From positions 1 to 64,000 of the forward strand of contig PERL01000007.1 of assembly GCA_002928735.1 (NCBI GenBank): a stretch of 64,000 bases of DNA, given 5' to 3'. The translations under genes were made by a program, and so were the position numbers. Below are positions 1 through 10,038 of this stretch, one piece after another; the first letter of the stretch is position 1; each line of letters starts with the position of its first letter. The DNA is from Hyphomicrobium sp. GTDB taxonomy: Bacteria > Pseudomonadota > Alphaproteobacteria > Rhizobiales > Hyphomicrobiaceae. Under the pieces are notes generated by a model. It was not told the origin of the DNA, ran no database searches, and saw only the letters and a program-made list of their open reading frames with translations.

Positions 1-73
1 AGTCAAAAGGGGTTGGCGAGAGCGCCGTCGGTTTCAAAGCGGCGCTTTCTCCTATTTGTAGGTCTTAATCGAC

Positions 74-382
74 ATGAACGGCCAAAATATCCGCATCCGG
101 CTCAAAGCGTTCGATCATCGAATTCTCGATGCATCGACGCGTGAGATCGTGAACACGGCAAAACGCACCGGTGCCGAAGTCCGCGGGCCCATCCCGCTGC
201 CGACGCGCATCGAGCGCTTCACCGTCAACCGCTCGCCGCACATCGACAAGAAGAGCCGCGAACAGTTCGAGATGCGCACGCACAAACGGCTTCTCGACAT
301 CGTGGACCCGACCCCGCAGACGGTCGACGCGTTGATGAAGCTCGACCTCGCCGCTGGCGTCGACGTCGAAATCAAGCTCTAG
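74..382 (+). CDS. rpsJ: 30S ribosomal protein S10
   Basis: First gene of the S10-spc ribosomal cluster. S10 is part of the 30S head and, in other bacteria, also pairs with NusB in antitermination. The 102-residue product has the family length and motifs such as KAFDHRILD near the N-terminus and the [20 protein letters not shown] stretch in the middle. The ATG at 74 follows a weak AGGTC ribosome-binding site. The first 73 bases of the window are the spacer to an upstream gene that is not visible. Identity is certain. Confidence 0.98.
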   Translation: MNGQNIRIRLKAFDHRILDASTREIVNTAKRTGAEVRGPIPLPTRIERFTVNRSPHIDKKSREQFEMRTHKRLLDIVDPTPQTVDALMKLDLAAGVDVEIKL

Positions 383-455
383 AGGTTTCGGATCCTCTGA
401 CGACCGGCCCAAAGCCCAAGCGTCACGATCCCAAGGATAGGAAGGAATGCGCGCA

Positions 456-1160
456 ATGCGTTCCGGAGTGATTGCACAGAAGGTCGGCATGACCCGCATC
501 TTTACCGATGCCGGGGAGCATGTGCCTGTGACCGTCCTGAAGCTGGAAAAGCTGCAGGTCGTCTCGCACCGCACCGCCGAGAAGAACGGCTACACCGCGC
601 TCCAAGTTGGCGCCGGCACCCGCAAGCCCTCACGACTGACGAAGTCGGAGAAGGGCACGTTCGCGGTCGCCGAAGTCGAGGCCAAGCGCAAGCTCGCCGA
701 ATTCCGCGTCTCGCCCGACAACCTCATTGAGGTCGGCGCTGAGATCACCGCCAACCACTTTGTCCCCGGTCAGTTCGTCGATGTGACGGGCACCTCCAAG
801 GGCAAGGGTTTTGCGGGCGCCATGAAGCGCTGGAACTTCGGCGGTCTGCGCGCAACCCACGGCGTCTCGGTTTCGCACCGTTCGCACGGTTCGACCGGTC
901 AGCGCCAGGATCCGGGCAAGGTGTTCAAGGGCAAGAAGATGGCTGGTCACCTCGGTGACGAGCGCATCACCACCCAGAACCTGATTGTTGCCAAGATCGA
1001 CACCGATCGCGGCCTCATCATGATCCGCGGCGCCGTCCCCGGTTCCAAGGGTGGCTGGGTCATCGTCCGCGACGCTGTCAAGAAAGCTGCGCATGCCGAC
1101 ACGCCCAAGCCCGGCGCGTTCAAGGCCCGCGTTGCTGCCGATAAGAAGGAGCAGGCGTGA
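456..1160 (+). CDS. rplC: 50S ribosomal protein L3
   Basis: L3 is an early-assembly 50S protein whose central extension reaches the peptidyl transferase centre. The product is about 234 residues and shows the [33 protein letters not shown] and TTQNL signatures. Two in-frame ATGs compete, at 447 and 456. I prefer 456 because the GAAGGA box at 441-446 is then 9 bases away and the protein begins [12 protein letters not shown], as in relatives. Starting at 447 would only add three residues. The stop overlaps the start of rplD by one base. Confidence 0.97.
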   Translation: MRSGVIAQKVGMTRIFTDAGEHVPVTVLKLEKLQVVSHRTAEKNGYTALQVGAGTRKPSRLTKSEKGTFAVAEVEAKRKLAEFRVSPDNLIEVGAEITANHFVPGQFVDVTGTSKGKGFAGAMKRWNFGGLRATHGVSVSHRSHGSTGQRQDPGKVFKGKKMAGHLGDERITTQNLIVAKIDTDRGLIMIRGAVPGSKGGWVIVRDAVKKAAHADTPKPGAFKARVAADKKEQA

Positions 1161-1780
1161 TGAAAGCCTCTGTCACCACGCTGGATGCGAAGACGGCCGG
1201 TGAGGTCGAACTCGCCGACGCGATCTTCGGCCTCGAGCCGCGCCAGGATCTGATCCACCGCATGGTGCGCTATCAGCTTCTCAAGCGCATGGCCGGCACG
1301 CATCATGCCCAGGACCGTTCCGAAGTGAACGTCACGGGCAAGAAGATGTACAAGCAGAAGGGAACCGGCGGCGCCCGTCACGGCGACAAGTCGGTTCCGC
1401 AGTGGCGCGGCGGCGGTAAGGCCCACGGGCCCAAGCCGCGCAGCCATGCTGTCGAAATGCCCAAGAAGGTTCGCGCCCTGGCGCTCCGTCACGCGCTCTC
1501 TGCCAAGGCCAAAGCCGGCGACATCGTCGTCATCGACAAGGCCGCGTCCAGCGAAGGCAAGACCGGTGCGCTGCGCCAGCAGTTCGCCAAGCTCTCGCTC
1601 GACAACGCGCTGATCATCGATGGTGCCGAGCTCGACGTGGGCTTCGCCCGCGCTGCCCGCAACATTCCCAACATCGACCTGCTGCCCATCCAGGGCATCA
1701 ACGTCTACGACATCTTGCGCCGCCGGAAGCTCGTGCTGACCAAGGCCGCGGTTGAGGCTCTGGAGGCTCGGTTCAAATGA
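1160..1780 (+). CDS. rplD: 50S ribosomal protein L4
   Basis: L4 is a structural protein lining the 50S exit tunnel and, in enterobacteria, the S10-operon repressor. The product is 206 residues with the conserved [34 protein letters not shown] loop region (about residues 55-90) that reaches the tunnel. The ATG at 1160 overlaps the rplC stop in a TGATG arrangement. A GTG just before it at 1157 is also in frame and could be used. The end overlaps rplW by four bases (ATGA), so translation is probably coupled. Confidence 0.97.
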   Translation: MKASVTTLDAKTAGEVELADAIFGLEPRQDLIHRMVRYQLLKRMAGTHHAQDRSEVNVTGKKMYKQKGTGGARHGDKSVPQWRGGGKAHGPKPRSHAVEMPKKVRALALRHALSAKAKAGDIVVIDKAASSEGKTGALRQQFAKLSLDNALIIDGAELDVGFARAARNIPNIDLLPIQGINVYDILRRRKLVLTKAAVEALEARFK

Positions 1781-2073
1781 CCATCAAGCTCAAAGCCTAC
1801 GACGTGATCCTGTCTCCCGTGATCACGGAGAAATCGACGCTCGTCTCGGAAGCCAATCAGGTGATCTTCAAGGTCGCTCCCGGCGCCACCAAGACGGACA
1901 TCAAGGCCGCCGTCGAAAGCCTGTTTAAGGTCAAGGTGAAGGCCGTCAACACGCTCGTCCGCAAGGGCAAGAACAAGGTGTTTAAGGGCCGCCGCGCGCT
2001 GCTCTCCGACACCAAGAAGGCAATCGTCACGTTAGAGGCAGGCCACTCCATCGACGTGACGACGGGCCTGTGA
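1777..2073 (+). CDS. rplW: 50S ribosomal protein L23
   Basis: L23 sits at the polypeptide tunnel exit and docks trigger factor and SRP. The 98-residue protein has the expected [14 protein letters not shown] start and the [20 protein letters not shown] region. It starts inside the rplD stop codon (ATGA overlap), which suggests translational coupling. Rated certain from length, motifs and position between L4 and L2. Confidence 0.97.
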   Translation: MTIKLKAYDVILSPVITEKSTLVSEANQVIFKVAPGATKTDIKAAVESLFKVKVKAVNTLVRKGKNKVFKGRRALLSDTKKAIVTLEAGHSIDVTTGL

Positions 2074-2083
2074 GGAAACGGTC

Positions 2084-2911
2084 ATGGCATTAAAGACATA
2101 TCGCCCGACATCGCCGAGTATGCGCCACCTCGTCCAGGTGGATCGCAGCCACCTGTGGAAGGGCTCGCCGATCAAGATGCTCGTCGAGGGCAAGACCAAG
2201 ACGGGTGGCCGCAACAGCGACGGCCGCATCACGACGCGTCACATCGGTGGCGGTCACAAGCAGCTGTACCGCCGTGTCGACTTCCGCCGCCGCAAGTTCG
2301 ACATGCCGGCTGTTGTCGAGCGCTTGGAATACGATCCCAACCGCACGGCCTTCATCGCGCTGATCAAGTACGAGGACGGCACGCTCTCCTACATCTTGGC
2401 TCCGCAGCGTCTCGCCGTTGGCGATAGCGTAGTCGCTGGCGCCAAGGTCGACGTGAAACCCGGCAACGCCATGCCGCTGGCCGCCATGCCGCTCGGCACC
2501 ATCATCCACAACGTCGAGCTCAAGCCCGGCCGCGGTGGTCAGATGGCCCGCTCGGCAGGTTCCTTCGTGCAGCTCGTCGGCCGCGACGCCGGCTGGGCCG
2601 TTCTGAAGCTGAACTCCGGCGAGACCCGCAAGGTTCGCGCCGATTGCATGGCATCCATCGGCGCCGTCTCGAACCCCGACCATATGAACCAGGTCACGGC
2701 CAAGGCCGGCCGCACGCGCTGGAAGGGCACCCGCCCGACAGTGCGCTCGATCACGATGAACCCGATCGACCATCCCAACGGTGGCCGCACGAACGGTGGT
2801 AAGCACTGGGCGACGCCCTGGGGCAAGCCGACGAAGGGTTACAAGACCCGCAAGAACAAGGCGACGGACAAGTTCATCGTCCGCAGCCGTCACAAGTCGA
2901 AGAAGAATTAA
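2084..2911 (+). CDS. rplB: 50S ribosomal protein L2 with an altered HPHGGG motif
   Basis: L2 is one of the most conserved 50S proteins, needed for subunit association and peptidyl transferase assembly. The product is 275 residues, with the [13 protein letters not shown] and [13 protein letters not shown] signatures and the [12 protein letters not shown] tail. An oddity is visible at about residues 226-237: the usual D-H-P-H-G-G-G-E-G-R motif reads [11 protein letters not shown]. The second histidine is Asn and the loop is about two residues shorter than in E. coli L2. The frame stays open on both sides, so this is not a frameshift. The start follows GAGGAAAC at a good distance. Confidence 0.97.
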   Translation: MALKTYRPTSPSMRHLVQVDRSHLWKGSPIKMLVEGKTKTGGRNSDGRITTRHIGGGHKQLYRRVDFRRRKFDMPAVVERLEYDPNRTAFIALIKYEDGTLSYILAPQRLAVGDSVVAGAKVDVKPGNAMPLAAMPLGTIIHNVELKPGRGGQMARSAGSFVQLVGRDAGWAVLKLNSGETRKVRADCMASIGAVSNPDHMNQVTAKAGRTRWKGTRPTVRSITMNPIDHPNGGRTNGGKHWATPWGKPTKGYKTRKNKATDKFIVRSRHKSKKN

Positions 2912-2941
2912 GGCCGCTGTAGCGCCGAGGAGATCACGCAA

Positions 2942-3220
2942 GTGACACGTTCAGTTTGGAAGGGCCCGTTTATTGACGGCTACATCCTGAAGAAGGCCGA
3001 GAAGACGCGCGCGTCGGGCCGCAACGAGGTCATCAAGATCTGGAGCCGCCGCTCGACGATCCTGCCTCAGTTTGTCGGTCTCACGTTCGGCGTCCACAAC
3101 GGTCAGAAGCACATCCCTGTCTCCATCTCGGAGGACATGGTCGGTCATAAGTTCGGTGAATTCGCACCGACCCGGACCTTCCCTGGCCACGGCGGCGACA
3201 AGAAAGCTGTGAGGAAGTAA
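2942..3220 (+). CDS. rpsS: 30S ribosomal protein S19
   Basis: S19 contacts S13 in the 30S head near the A-site tRNA. The 92-residue protein begins with the diagnostic [12 protein letters not shown] and contains [23 protein letters not shown]. The start is GTG at 2942, preceded by the GAGGAG box at 2929-2934. The stop overlaps the ATG of rplV by one base. Confidence 0.97.
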   Translation: MTRSVWKGPFIDGYILKKAEKTRASGRNEVIKIWSRRSTILPQFVGLTFGVHNGQKHIPVSISEDMVGHKFGEFAPTRTFPGHGGDKKAVRK

Positions 3221-3669
3221 TGGGCAAGCCGAGCCGTGAACGCAGCCTCGCGGATAACGAGGCCAAGGCGATCGCGAAGAACATTCGCATCTCGCCCCAG
3301 AAGCTGAACCTCGTCGCGGGCCTGATCCGTGGCAAGAAGGTCAACGAGGCGATGGCCGACCTCGAGTTCTCGCGCAAGCGGGTCGCTCAGGACGTGCGCA
3401 AGTGCGTGATGAGCGCGGTCGCCAACGCCGAAAACAACCATGGCCTCGACGTCGACGAACTGATCGTCGCCGAAGCTCATGTCGGCAAGAACATCGTGAT
3501 GAAGCGCTTCGCCGCCCGCGGCCGTGGGCGCGGCTTCCAGGTTCTGAAGCCCTTCTCGCAGATCACCATTATCGTGCGGCAGAAGGCTGAAGAAGCCGAG
3601 CCTGCGAAGGCCAAGAAAACTAAGCCGGCTGCCAAGGCAGCGGCTCAGCCCAAGAAGGGGGCCGCATAA
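3220..3669 (+). CDS. rplV: 50S ribosomal protein L22 with Lys/Ala tail
   Basis: L22 lines the exit tunnel opposite L4. The 149-residue product is longer than the usual 110-130 because of a C-terminal tail (about residues 128-149) rich in Lys, Ala and Pro. The core has [18 protein letters not shown] and the tunnel-reaching [12 protein letters not shown] loop region. The gene shares one base with rpsS upstream and with rpsC downstream, so the three are tightly packed. Confidence 0.96.
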   Translation: MGKPSRERSLADNEAKAIAKNIRISPQKLNLVAGLIRGKKVNEAMADLEFSRKRVAQDVRKCVMSAVANAENNHGLDVDELIVAEAHVGKNIVMKRFAARGRGRGFQVLKPFSQITIIVRQKAEEAEPAKAKKTKPAAKAAAQPKKGAA

Positions 3670-4487
3670 TGGGTCAGAAAGTTAATCCCGTCGGCCTGCG
3701 CGTCGGTATCAACCGCACCTGGGACAGCCGTTGGTTCGCCGCCCGTGGCGAATACGGCAAGCTGCTGCATGAAGACTTCGTGATGCGCAATCACATCATG
3801 CAGCATCAGCGCACCGCTGGAATCTCCAAGGTCGTGATCGAGCGTCCGCACAAGAAGTGCCGCGTGACCGTTCATTCGGCCCGCCCCGGCGTGCTGATCG
3901 GCAAGAAGGGCGCCGATATCGAGAAGCTGCGCAGCGAACTGGCGCGCCTCACCACCTCGGAAGTGCACCTCAACATCGTCGAAGTGCGCAAGCCCGAAAT
4001 CGATGCCACGCTGGTCGCTGAATCGATCGCCCAGCAGCTTGAGCGCCGCGTCGCGTTCCGCCGCGCCATGAAGCGCTCGGTCCAGTCGGCACTGCGTCTC
4101 GGCGCCGTCGGCATCCGTATCAACGTCGCCGGCCGTCTCGGCGGCGCCGAAATCGCACGCACCGAATGGTACCGCGAAGGCCGCGTGCCGCTGCATACCC
4201 TGCGCGCCGATATCGACTTCGGCTACGGCCTTGCCAAGACCGCTTACGGCGTCATCGGCATCAAGGTCTGGATCTTCAAGGGCGAGATCATCGAGCATGA
4301 TCCCATGGCCTCCGAGCGCCGCTCGCTCGAGACTCAAGATCAGGCTGGTCCCCGTCCGCGCCGTGACGATGGCGAGCGCCGTGACAACCGTCGCGGTGGT
4401 CCCCGTGGCGGCCGTGGTGGCGGTGCCGGCCGCGGTGGTGGCGGTGGCGGTAGCGCCGACACTCCCGAAACGCCCACCGAGGCTTAA
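3669..4487 (+). CDS. rpsC: 30S ribosomal protein S3 with Gly/Arg tail
   Basis: S3 forms part of the mRNA entry channel. The 272-residue protein starts [20 protein letters not shown] and has a KH RNA-binding motif around [14 protein letters not shown]. The C-terminal 45 or so residues are a Glu/Arg then Arg/Gly-rich low-complexity extension (repeats of GGRGGG), beyond the typical 210-235 residue core. Such tails are common in alphaproteobacterial S3 and probably bind RNA loosely. Confidence 0.97.
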   Translation: MGQKVNPVGLRVGINRTWDSRWFAARGEYGKLLHEDFVMRNHIMQHQRTAGISKVVIERPHKKCRVTVHSARPGVLIGKKGADIEKLRSELARLTTSEVHLNIVEVRKPEIDATLVAESIAQQLERRVAFRRAMKRSVQSALRLGAVGIRINVAGRLGGAEIARTEWYREGRVPLHTLRADIDFGYGLAKTAYGVIGIKVWIFKGEIIEHDPMASERRSLETQDQAGPRPRRDDGERRDNRRGGPRGGRGGGAGRGGGGGGSADTPETPTEA

Positions 4488-4507
4488 GGAACTTTAGGAA
4501 TTCAATC

Positions 4508-4918
4508 ATGCTGCAACCCAAGCGCACAAAGTTCCGCAAGCAGTTCAAGGGCCGCATCCACGGCGCTGCAAAAGGCGGCACGACATTGAGCTTCGGCGAG
4601 ATTGGCCTCAAAGCCGTCGAGCCTGAGCGCATCACCGCACGTCAGATCGAAGCTGCACGCCGTGCAATTGCGCGTCACACCAAGCGTCAGGGCCGTATCT
4701 GGCTGCGCATCTATCCCGACCTGCCGGTCACCAAGAAGCCGGCCGAAGTCCGCATGGGCTCAGGCAAGGGCAGCGTCGAACTCTGGGTGGCACGCGTGAA
4801 GCCGGGCCGCATCCTTTTCGAAATCGGCGGCGTCAATCCGCAGATCGCGAAGGAAGCGCTCGAACTCGGCGCCGCCAAACTGCCGATCAAGACACGCATT
4901 GTGACCCGTCTCGCTTAA
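4508..4918 (+). CDS. rplP: 50S ribosomal protein L16
   Basis: L16 helps position A-site and P-site tRNA on the 50S. The 136-residue product has the family length and the [22 protein letters not shown]-like ([12 protein letters not shown]) and [10 protein letters not shown] motifs. It begins at ATG 4508 behind an AGGAA box at 4495-4499, and is followed 43 bases later by rpmC. Confidence 0.97.
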   Translation: MLQPKRTKFRKQFKGRIHGAAKGGTTLSFGEIGLKAVEPERITARQIEAARRAIARHTKRQGRIWLRIYPDLPVTKKPAEVRMGSGKGSVELWVARVKPGRILFEIGGVNPQIAKEALELGAAKLPIKTRIVTRLA

Positions 4919-4961
4919 CGACTGCTGAGACGCTCACACAAGGAACGAGTGAGGACGAAAA

Positions 4962-5171
4962 ATGAAGGCTGCTGAGCTTAAGGGCATGTCCCTCGACCAG
5001 CTCGACGACCAGCTGGCGAAGCTGAAGAAGGAGCAGTTCAACCTGCGCTTCCAGCGGGCTTCCGGGCAGTTGGAAAGCACCTCGCGGATCCGCGAGGTTC
5101 GCCGCGATATCGCGCGCGTGATGACGGTGGCTCGCACGAAGCGGGCCGGCAGTGCGCAGAAGAGCGCTTGA
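4962..5171 (+). CDS. rpmC: 50S ribosomal protein L29
   Basis: L29 is a two-helix protein near the exit tunnel, next to L23. The 69-residue product has the [29 protein letters not shown] helix pair and the [14 protein letters not shown] segment. It starts with ATG at 4962 behind GAGGACG. It is followed by rpsQ after 13 bases. Length and motif make the identity secure. Confidence 0.96.
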   Translation: MKAAELKGMSLDQLDDQLAKLKKEQFNLRFQRASGQLESTSRIREVRRDIARVMTVARTKRAGSAQKSA

Positions 5172-5184
5172 GGAGATTTGAGCG

Positions 5185-5418
5185 ATGCCGAAGCGCATTC
5201 TGCAGGGTGTGGTCGTTTCCGATAAGAACGACAAGACGATCGTGGTGGAAGTGGAGCGCCGCTTCACCCATCCGCTTCTGAAAAAGACCGTGCGCCGTAC
5301 GAAGAAGTACCACGCGCACGACGAGGCGAACACGTTCAAGATCGGCGACAAGGTCTCCATCGAGGAAGCCGCACCGATCTCGAAAAATAAGCGTTGGGTG
5401 GTTTTGGCGAAGGCCTGA
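5185..5418 (+). CDS. rpsQ: 30S ribosomal protein S17
   Basis: S17 is an OB-fold primary 16S rRNA binder. The 77-residue protein begins [21 protein letters not shown] and contains YKRRFTHPL-like ([24 protein letters not shown]) RNA-contacting segments. It lies between rpmC and rplN. The 112-base gap after it contains a perfect CCCGGCGCCGGG palindrome but no recognisable gene. Confidence 0.96.
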   Translation: MPKRILQGVVVSDKNDKTIVVEVERRFTHPLLKKTVRRTKKYHAHDEANTFKIGDKVSIEEAAPISKNKRWVVLAKA

Positions 5419-5530
5419 TCCCCGGCGCCGGGCCCCGCAAGGGCTGACGGCGCGGGCGAGACGGACGAGCCGGACTGAAGATTGAGAATTCTGGTCCCCC
5501 ATGTGGGGCCGCAAGGGAAGGACGACAGCG

Positions 5531-5899
5531 ATGATCCAGATGGAGACCAATCTCGACGTCGCCGACAATTCGGGCGCCCGCCGCGTCCAGTGCATCAAAG
5601 TGCTGGGCGGCTCCAAGCGCAAGTACGCCACCATCGGCGACACCATCGTTGTGTCGGTGAAGGAGGCGATCCCGAAGGGTCGTGTGAAAAAGGGCCAGGT
5701 TATGAAGGCGGTTATTGTCCGCGTGGCCAAGGGCGTGCGCCGCGCAGACGGTTCGCTGATCCGCTTCGACCGTAACGCCGCCGTTCTCGTGAACGCGCAG
5801 GGCGATCCGGTTGGCACGCGCATCTTCGGGCCTGTGACCCGCGAGCTGCGCGCCAAGAACCACATGAAGATCGTTTCGCTCGCGCCGGAGGTTCTGTGA
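5531..5899 (+). CDS. rplN: 50S ribosomal protein L14
   Basis: L14 is a beta-barrel protein at the subunit interface. The chosen ATG at 5531 gives [20 protein letters not shown] and exactly the canonical 122 residues. An earlier in-frame ATG at 5501 would add ten unrelated residues, and the GGAAGGACGA box at 5515-5524 favours 5531. The stop overlaps the rplX start. Confidence 0.97.
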   Translation: MIQMETNLDVADNSGARRVQCIKVLGGSKRKYATIGDTIVVSVKEAIPKGRVKKGQVMKAVIVRVAKGVRRADGSLIRFDRNAAVLVNAQGDPVGTRIFGPVTRELRAKNHMKIVSLAPEVL

Positions 5900-6225
5900 T
5901 GTCGGCTCAGAAGATCAAAAAGGGCGATCACGTCATCGTGCTGACGGGCCGCGACAAGGGCAAGCACGGCGAAGTGGTCGAGGTTCGCCCAAAGGAGAGC
6001 CGGGCTGTCGTGCGCGGCGTCAACGTGGTGCGTAAGCATCAAAAGCAGACGGCGCAGAAGGAAGGCGGCATCATCTCCAAGGAAGCCGCGATCCATTTGT
6101 CCAATCTCGCACTCGAAGATCCCAAGGACGGCAAGCCGACCCGCGTCGGCTTCAAGCTGCTCGACGACGGCCGTAAGGTGCGTGTCGCCAAGCGCTCTGG
6201 CGAAGTCATTCCGGAGAAGAAGTAA
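5899..6225 (+). CDS. rplX: 50S ribosomal protein L24
   Basis: L24 initiates 50S assembly through a KOW motif, seen here as [23 protein letters not shown] near residues 6-30. The product is 108 residues. The ATG at 5899 overlaps the rplN TGA stop (TGATG). A GTG at 5896 is in frame but would add one residue only. It is followed by rplE after three bases. Confidence 0.96.
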   Translation: MSAQKIKKGDHVIVLTGRDKGKHGEVVEVRPKESRAVVRGVNVVRKHQKQTAQKEGGIISKEAAIHLSNLALEDPKDGKPTRVGFKLLDDGRKVRVAKRSGEVIPEKK

Positions 6226-6228
6226 GCC

Positions 6229-6894
6229 ATGGCTGAGAACGACAAGAAGGGTGGCAAGTCGCAGGGCGGCGTCCCCGCCGGCAAGGCCCCCAAGGCCAAG
6301 AAGGAAGCTGCTCCCGTTGCTGCTGCCCCGGCAAAACCGCGCCCGGCCGACTACAAGCCGCGCATGAAGGTCCACTACGAGAAGGTCGTGCGCGGCGCCA
6401 TGCGCGAAAAATTCGCGTACGGCAACATCATGGAAATTCCGCGCATCGAGAAGATCGTGCTCAACATGGGCGTGGGTGAAGCCACCGCCGACCGCAAGAA
6501 GGTCGAAGTGGCAGCCTCCCACCTTGGCCGCATCGCCGGCCAGAAGCCGGTCATGACCAAGGCAAAGAAGTCGATCGCAACCTTCAAGGTCCGCGATGGG
6601 ATGACTCTCGGCGCCAAGGTGACGCTCCGTGGCGACCGTATGTACGAATTTCTGGACCGCTTCGTCACCATCGCGCTGCCGCGCGTGAAGGACTTCCGCG
6701 GTCTGAACCCGAAGAGCTTCGATGGCCGTGGCAACTACGCGTGCGGTCTGAAGGAGCACCTCGTGTTCCCCGAAATCAGCTACGACGAAGTCGAAAACAT
6801 GATCGGCATGGACGTGATCGTGGTGACGACCGCCAAGACAGACGATGAAGCCCGCGAACTCCTTCGCGGCTTTAATTTCCCTTTCCGCAGCTAG
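6229..6894 (+). CDS. rplE: 50S ribosomal protein L5 with N-terminal extension
   Basis: L5 binds 5S rRNA in the central protuberance. The product from ATG 6229 is 221 residues against a usual 179-187, because the first 40 or so residues are a Lys/Ala/Pro/Gly-rich segment before the normal L5 start-like sequence [17 protein letters not shown]. The internal ATG at 6364 would give a 176-residue protein. I keep 6229 because it sits three bases after rplX behind GGAGAAG and the extension is open and codon-biased. The core has the [18 protein letters not shown] and [13 protein letters not shown] motifs. Confidence 0.95.
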   Translation: MAENDKKGGKSQGGVPAGKAPKAKKEAAPVAAAPAKPRPADYKPRMKVHYEKVVRGAMREKFAYGNIMEIPRIEKIVLNMGVGEATADRKKVEVAASHLGRIAGQKPVMTKAKKSIATFKVRDGMTLGAKVTLRGDRMYEFLDRFVTIALPRVKDFRGLNPKSFDGRGNYACGLKEHLVFPEISYDEVENMIGMDVIVVTTAKTDDEARELLRGFNFPFRS

Positions 6895-6948
6895 AGGACC
6901 TCGGGTTTCCCGACAAGAGAAAGCCCGAAAGGCCTTTGGAGGATTTGA

Positions 6949-7254
6949 ATGGCAAAGACCAGTTCGATTGAGAAGAACAACCGCCGCCGCAAGATGGCCG
7001 CCCAGTCGGCCGCCAAGCGCAAGCGGTTGAAGGACATCGCCAACGACCTCAAGCGTCCGGCCGAAGAGCGCTTCGCCGCCCGCCTGAAGCTGGCCGAGAT
7101 GCCGCGCAACTCGTCTCCGACCCGCATCCGCAACCGTTGCGAGCTCACCGGCCGCGCACGGGGCACCTACCGCAAGTTCAAGCTGTGCCGCAACCAGCTC
7201 CGTGAACTCGCGAGCCAAGGCCGCATTCCTGGCATCGTGAAGTCGAGCTGGTAA
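6949..7254 (+). CDS. rpsN: 30S ribosomal protein S14, zinc-free form
   Basis: S14 assembles late in the 30S head. The 101-residue length is that of the long form without the paired CxxC zinc motif. The C-terminal half shows [22 protein letters not shown] and the [13 protein letters not shown] ending. It starts at ATG 6949 behind TTTGGAGG. The preceding 54 bases carry a CGGGTTTCCCG-type inverted repeat of no clear role. Confidence 0.97.
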   Translation: MAKTSSIEKNNRRRKMAAQSAAKRKRLKDIANDLKRPAEERFAARLKLAEMPRNSSPTRIRNRCELTGRARGTYRKFKLCRNQLRELASQGRIPGIVKSSW

Positions 7255-7267
7255 GGGAACGAAGATA

Positions 7268-7666
7268 ATGGCAATGAACGATCCCATCGGCGATATGCTG
7301 ACCCGCATCCGGAATGCCCAGATGCGCCGCCGTCCCAAGGTCTCGACCCCCGCGTCGAACATGCGTGCCCGCGTCCTCGACGTTCTGACCGAGGAGGGCT
7401 ACATCCGTGGCTACGCTCGCGTCGAACAAAAGGGTGTCGAAGCCGAGTTCGAAATCGAGCTGAAGTACTACAACGGCCAGCCCGCGATCCGCGAAATCGA
7501 ACGCGTGTCCAAGCCCGGCCGCCGCGTGTACTCGCCGGTCAAGGACCTCAAGAACGTGCGCAACGGTCTCGGCGTCGCGATCCTGTCCACGCCCAAAGGC
7601 GTGATGTCGGATAGCCGCGCCCGCGAAGAGAACGTCGGCGGCGAGATCATCTGCAACGTATTCTAA
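7268..7666 (+). CDS. rpsH: 30S ribosomal protein S8
   Basis: S8 binds helix 21 of 16S rRNA and, in E. coli, represses the spc operon. The 132-residue product has [18 protein letters not shown] at the start, [13 protein letters not shown] in the middle, and ends with the GGEIICNVF motif. ATG 7268 follows GGGAACGAAG. Confidence 0.97.
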   Translation: MAMNDPIGDMLTRIRNAQMRRRPKVSTPASNMRARVLDVLTEEGYIRGYARVEQKGVEAEFEIELKYYNGQPAIREIERVSKPGRRVYSPVKDLKNVRNGLGVAILSTPKGVMSDSRAREENVGGEIICNVF

Positions 7667-7708
7667 TGAAGGCGCCCGGGTGTCCGGGCGGTTGAAGGGG
7701 TCGAACCC

Positions 7709-8251
7709 ATGTCACGCATTGGAAAGAAACCGGTCGCCGTTCCGTCCGCCGTCACGGCGACGGTCAGCGGCCAGACGGTGAAGATGAAGGGCGCCAAGGG
7801 CGAACTCTCATTTACCGTCCCCGAAGAGCTCAAGGTCGAGAAGACGGCGGATGGCATCGAAGTCACGCCGCGCGACGAGACCAAGAAGGCGCGCTCCATG
7901 TGGGGCATGTCTCGCACGATGGTGCAGAACATGATCAAGGGCGTGACTGACGGCTACTCGCACACCCTTGAAATTCATGGCGTCGGGTTCAAGGCCGCCA
8001 TGAAGGGCAAGGACATGCTGACGCTCGCCGTCGGTTATAGCCACGACGTGAACATCAAAGTCCCCGCCGGCGTCGAAGTCAAAGTCGGCGGCGCCAAGCA
8101 GGACCAGGTGATCGTGTCGGGCATCGATAAGCAGGCGGTCGGCGAGCTCGCAGCCGTCATCCGCTCCTCGCGCAAGCCGGAACCCTACCAGGGCAAGGGC
8201 GTGCGCTATCAGGGCGAATATATCTTCCGCAAGGAAGGCAAGAAGAAGTAA
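7709..8251 (+). CDS. rplF: 50S ribosomal protein L6
   Basis: L6 is located near the factor-binding site of the 50S. The 180-residue product has the two repeated RNA-binding folds of the family, the [14 protein letters not shown] start and the [23 protein letters not shown] ending. It follows rpsH after 42 bases, which contain a short CGCCCGGGTGTCCGGGCG hairpin, and has a GGGG ribosome-binding site. Confidence 0.97.
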   Translation: MSRIGKKPVAVPSAVTATVSGQTVKMKGAKGELSFTVPEELKVEKTADGIEVTPRDETKKARSMWGMSRTMVQNMIKGVTDGYSHTLEIHGVGFKAAMKGKDMLTLAVGYSHDVNIKVPAGVEVKVGGAKQDQVIVSGIDKQAVGELAAVIRSSRKPEPYQGKGVRYQGEYIFRKEGKKK

Positions 8252-8262
8252 GGACGCGATCC

Positions 8263-8625
8263 ATGGGTACGCACCATCCAATCTTCGAGAAGCGCCGCTC
8301 GCGCGTGCGCCGCTCGCTGAAAGCGACTTCCGGAACCCGGCCGCGCCTCTCGGTGCACCGCTCCGGCAAGAACATTTATGCGCAGGTCATCGACGACGAA
8401 GCGGGCAAGACCATCGCCGCCGCTTCGACGCTCGAGAAAGATCTGCGCGGCGCGCTCAAGACGGGCGCCGACGTGTCTGCAGCAGCAGTCGTCGGCAAGC
8501 TCATCGCCGAGCGGGCTCTCAAGGCCGGCATCGAAACGGTCGTCTTCGACCGCGGCGGCTTCCTCTATCATGGGCGCGTGAAGGCGCTTGCGGAGGCCGC
8601 GCGAGAAGGCGGCCTGAAGTTCTGA
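8263..8625 (+). CDS. rplR: 50S ribosomal protein L18
   Basis: L18 binds 5S rRNA with L5. The 120-residue product has the basic N-terminus ([12 protein letters not shown]), the [18 protein letters not shown] core and the [24 protein letters not shown] ending typical of the family. It begins 11 bases after rplF. Confidence 0.97.
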   Translation: MGTHHPIFEKRRSRVRRSLKATSGTRPRLSVHRSGKNIYAQVIDDEAGKTIAAASTLEKDLRGALKTGADVSAAAVVGKLIAERALKAGIETVVFDRGGFLYHGRVKALAEAAREGGLKF

Positions 8626-8641
8626 TGAAAGGGATTTGACC

Positions 8642-9226
8642 GTGGCACGTGGACCCCAGGAAAAGCGCGGCGGACGCGATCGTGACCGTGAAAAGGTCGA
8701 GAGCGAGTTCACCGACAAGCTCGTTCACATCAACCGCGTCGCGAAGGTGGTGAAGGGCGGTAAGCGCTTCGGCTTTGCAGCCCTCGTTGTCGTCGGCGAT
8801 CTGCGCGGCCGCGTTGGCTTCGGCCATGGCAAGGCGCGCGAAGTGCCGGAAGCGATCCGCAAGGCAACGGAAGCGGCCCGCCGCAACCTCGTCCGCGTTC
8901 CGCTCCGCGACGCCCGCACGCTGCATCATGACAGCGAAGGCCGTCACGGTTCGGGTAAGGTCGTCGTCCGCTCGGCTCCCGCCGGTACCGGTATCATCGC
9001 GGGCGGCGCCATGCGCGCCGTGTTCGAGATGCTGGGCGTGCAGGATGTCGTCGCCAAGTCGCTCGGCTCCACCAACCCCTACAACGTCGTGCGCGCCACC
9101 TTCGACGCCCTCAAGGGCCAGGAGAATCCGCGTGGCGTTGCAGCTCGTCGCAATCTGAAGGTCTCCGATATCGTGGCGCGCCGCCGCGATGGCTCGGTCG
9201 CCTCCGAGGCCGGCGCCGACCTCTAA
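8642..9226 (+). CDS. rpsE: 30S ribosomal protein S5
   Basis: S5 contributes to decoding fidelity and the mRNA channel. The start is most likely GTG at 8642, since an AAAGGG box lies 7-8 bases upstream. A TTG at 8636 in the same frame would add only two residues. The 194-residue protein has [41 protein letters not shown] and the [19 protein letters not shown] motif. Confidence 0.96.
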   Translation: MARGPQEKRGGRDRDREKVESEFTDKLVHINRVAKVVKGGKRFGFAALVVVGDLRGRVGFGHGKAREVPEAIRKATEAARRNLVRVPLRDARTLHHDSEGRHGSGKVVVRSAPAGTGIIAGGAMRAVFEMLGVQDVVAKSLGSTNPYNVVRATFDALKGQENPRGVAARRNLKVSDIVARRRDGSVASEAGADL

Positions 9227-9255
9227 GGCCGGCGTCAACCTGAAGGAACAGTCCC

Positions 9256-9450
9256 ATGGCTGACAAGAAGAAGACCGTTACGGTCGAACAGTACGCGAGC
9301 GCCAACCGCCGTCCCGAAAAGCAGACGATGACTCTGCGCGGCCTCGGTCTCGACAAACTTCACCGCCGCCGTACGCTGGAAGATACTCCGTCCGTGCGCG
9401 GCATGATCAATTCCATCCCCCATCTCGTCCGCGTCGTCGACGAGGCTTGA
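9256..9450 (+). CDS. rpmD: 50S ribosomal protein L30
   Basis: L30 is a small 50S protein. The 64-residue product has the [33 protein letters not shown] segment of the bacterial family. It begins at ATG 9256 behind GAAGGAAC and precedes rplO by 33 bases, the conserved order in spc operons. Confidence 0.95.
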   Translation: MADKKKTVTVEQYASANRRPEKQTMTLRGLGLDKLHRRRTLEDTPSVRGMINSIPHLVRVVDEA

Positions 9451-9483
9451 GGCACGTTTTAGGTTTGAGGAGCGCCACGTCCC

Positions 9484-10032
9484 ATGCGGCTCAATGAGAT
9501 CAACGACAACGAAGGCGCCCGCAAGCGCCGCGTCCGCATCGGCCGCGGCATTGGTTCGGGTTGCGGCAAGACCGGCGGTCGCGGCGGCAAGGGCCAGACC
9601 GCACGTTCGGGCGTCGCCATTGGCGGCTTCGAAGGCGGCCAGATGCCCCTGCATCGCCGTCTCCCCAAGCGCGGCTTCAACAAGTGGCGCGCGAAGGACT
9701 TCAACGAAATCAACGTCGGCGCACTGCAGAAAGCCGTTGAAGAGGGCAAGCTGAAGGCCGGCCAGTCGGTCGACGTCGCAGCCCTCATCGAAGCCGGCAT
9801 CCTGCGCCGTCCGAAAGACGGCCTGCGCATCCTTGGCACCGGCGAACTGAAGTCCAAGCTGACGGTCACGGCAAACGGCGCTTCGGCCTCGGCCAAGGCT
9901 GCCATTGAAAAGGCTGGCGGCTCGCTGAAGATCATCGAGGTCAAGATCCTCGCAGCAGACGAAATGAAGCGCAAGAAGACGGCTGCTAAGAAGGCCGGTT
10001 CTGGCAAGACCAAGGCGAAGTCGGAGGAGTAG
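9484..10032 (+). CDS. rplO: 50S ribosomal protein L15
   Basis: L15 is a late-assembly 50S protein. The 182-residue product has the Gly-rich N-terminal segment [21 protein letters not shown] that threads between rRNA helices, the [17 protein letters not shown] motif, and a basic Lys-rich tail in the last 20 residues. It is longer than the E. coli protein (144) because of that tail. It is separated from secY by a 139-base structured spacer. Confidence 0.96.
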   Translation: MRLNEINDNEGARKRRVRIGRGIGSGCGKTGGRGGKGQTARSGVAIGGFEGGQMPLHRRLPKRGFNKWRAKDFNEINVGALQKAVEEGKLKAGQSVDVAALIEAGILRRPKDGLRILGTGELKSKLTVTANGASASAKAAIEKAGGSLKIIEVKILAADEMKRKKTAAKKAGSGKTKAKSEE

Positions 10033-10038
10033 TCTGGT

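Noticed and set aside
5038-7362. A 774-codon open frame on the minus strand across rpmC-rpsH
   Set aside because: It is antisense to seven well-supported ribosomal genes, has no recognisable domain, and is the expected product of GC-rich codon bias.
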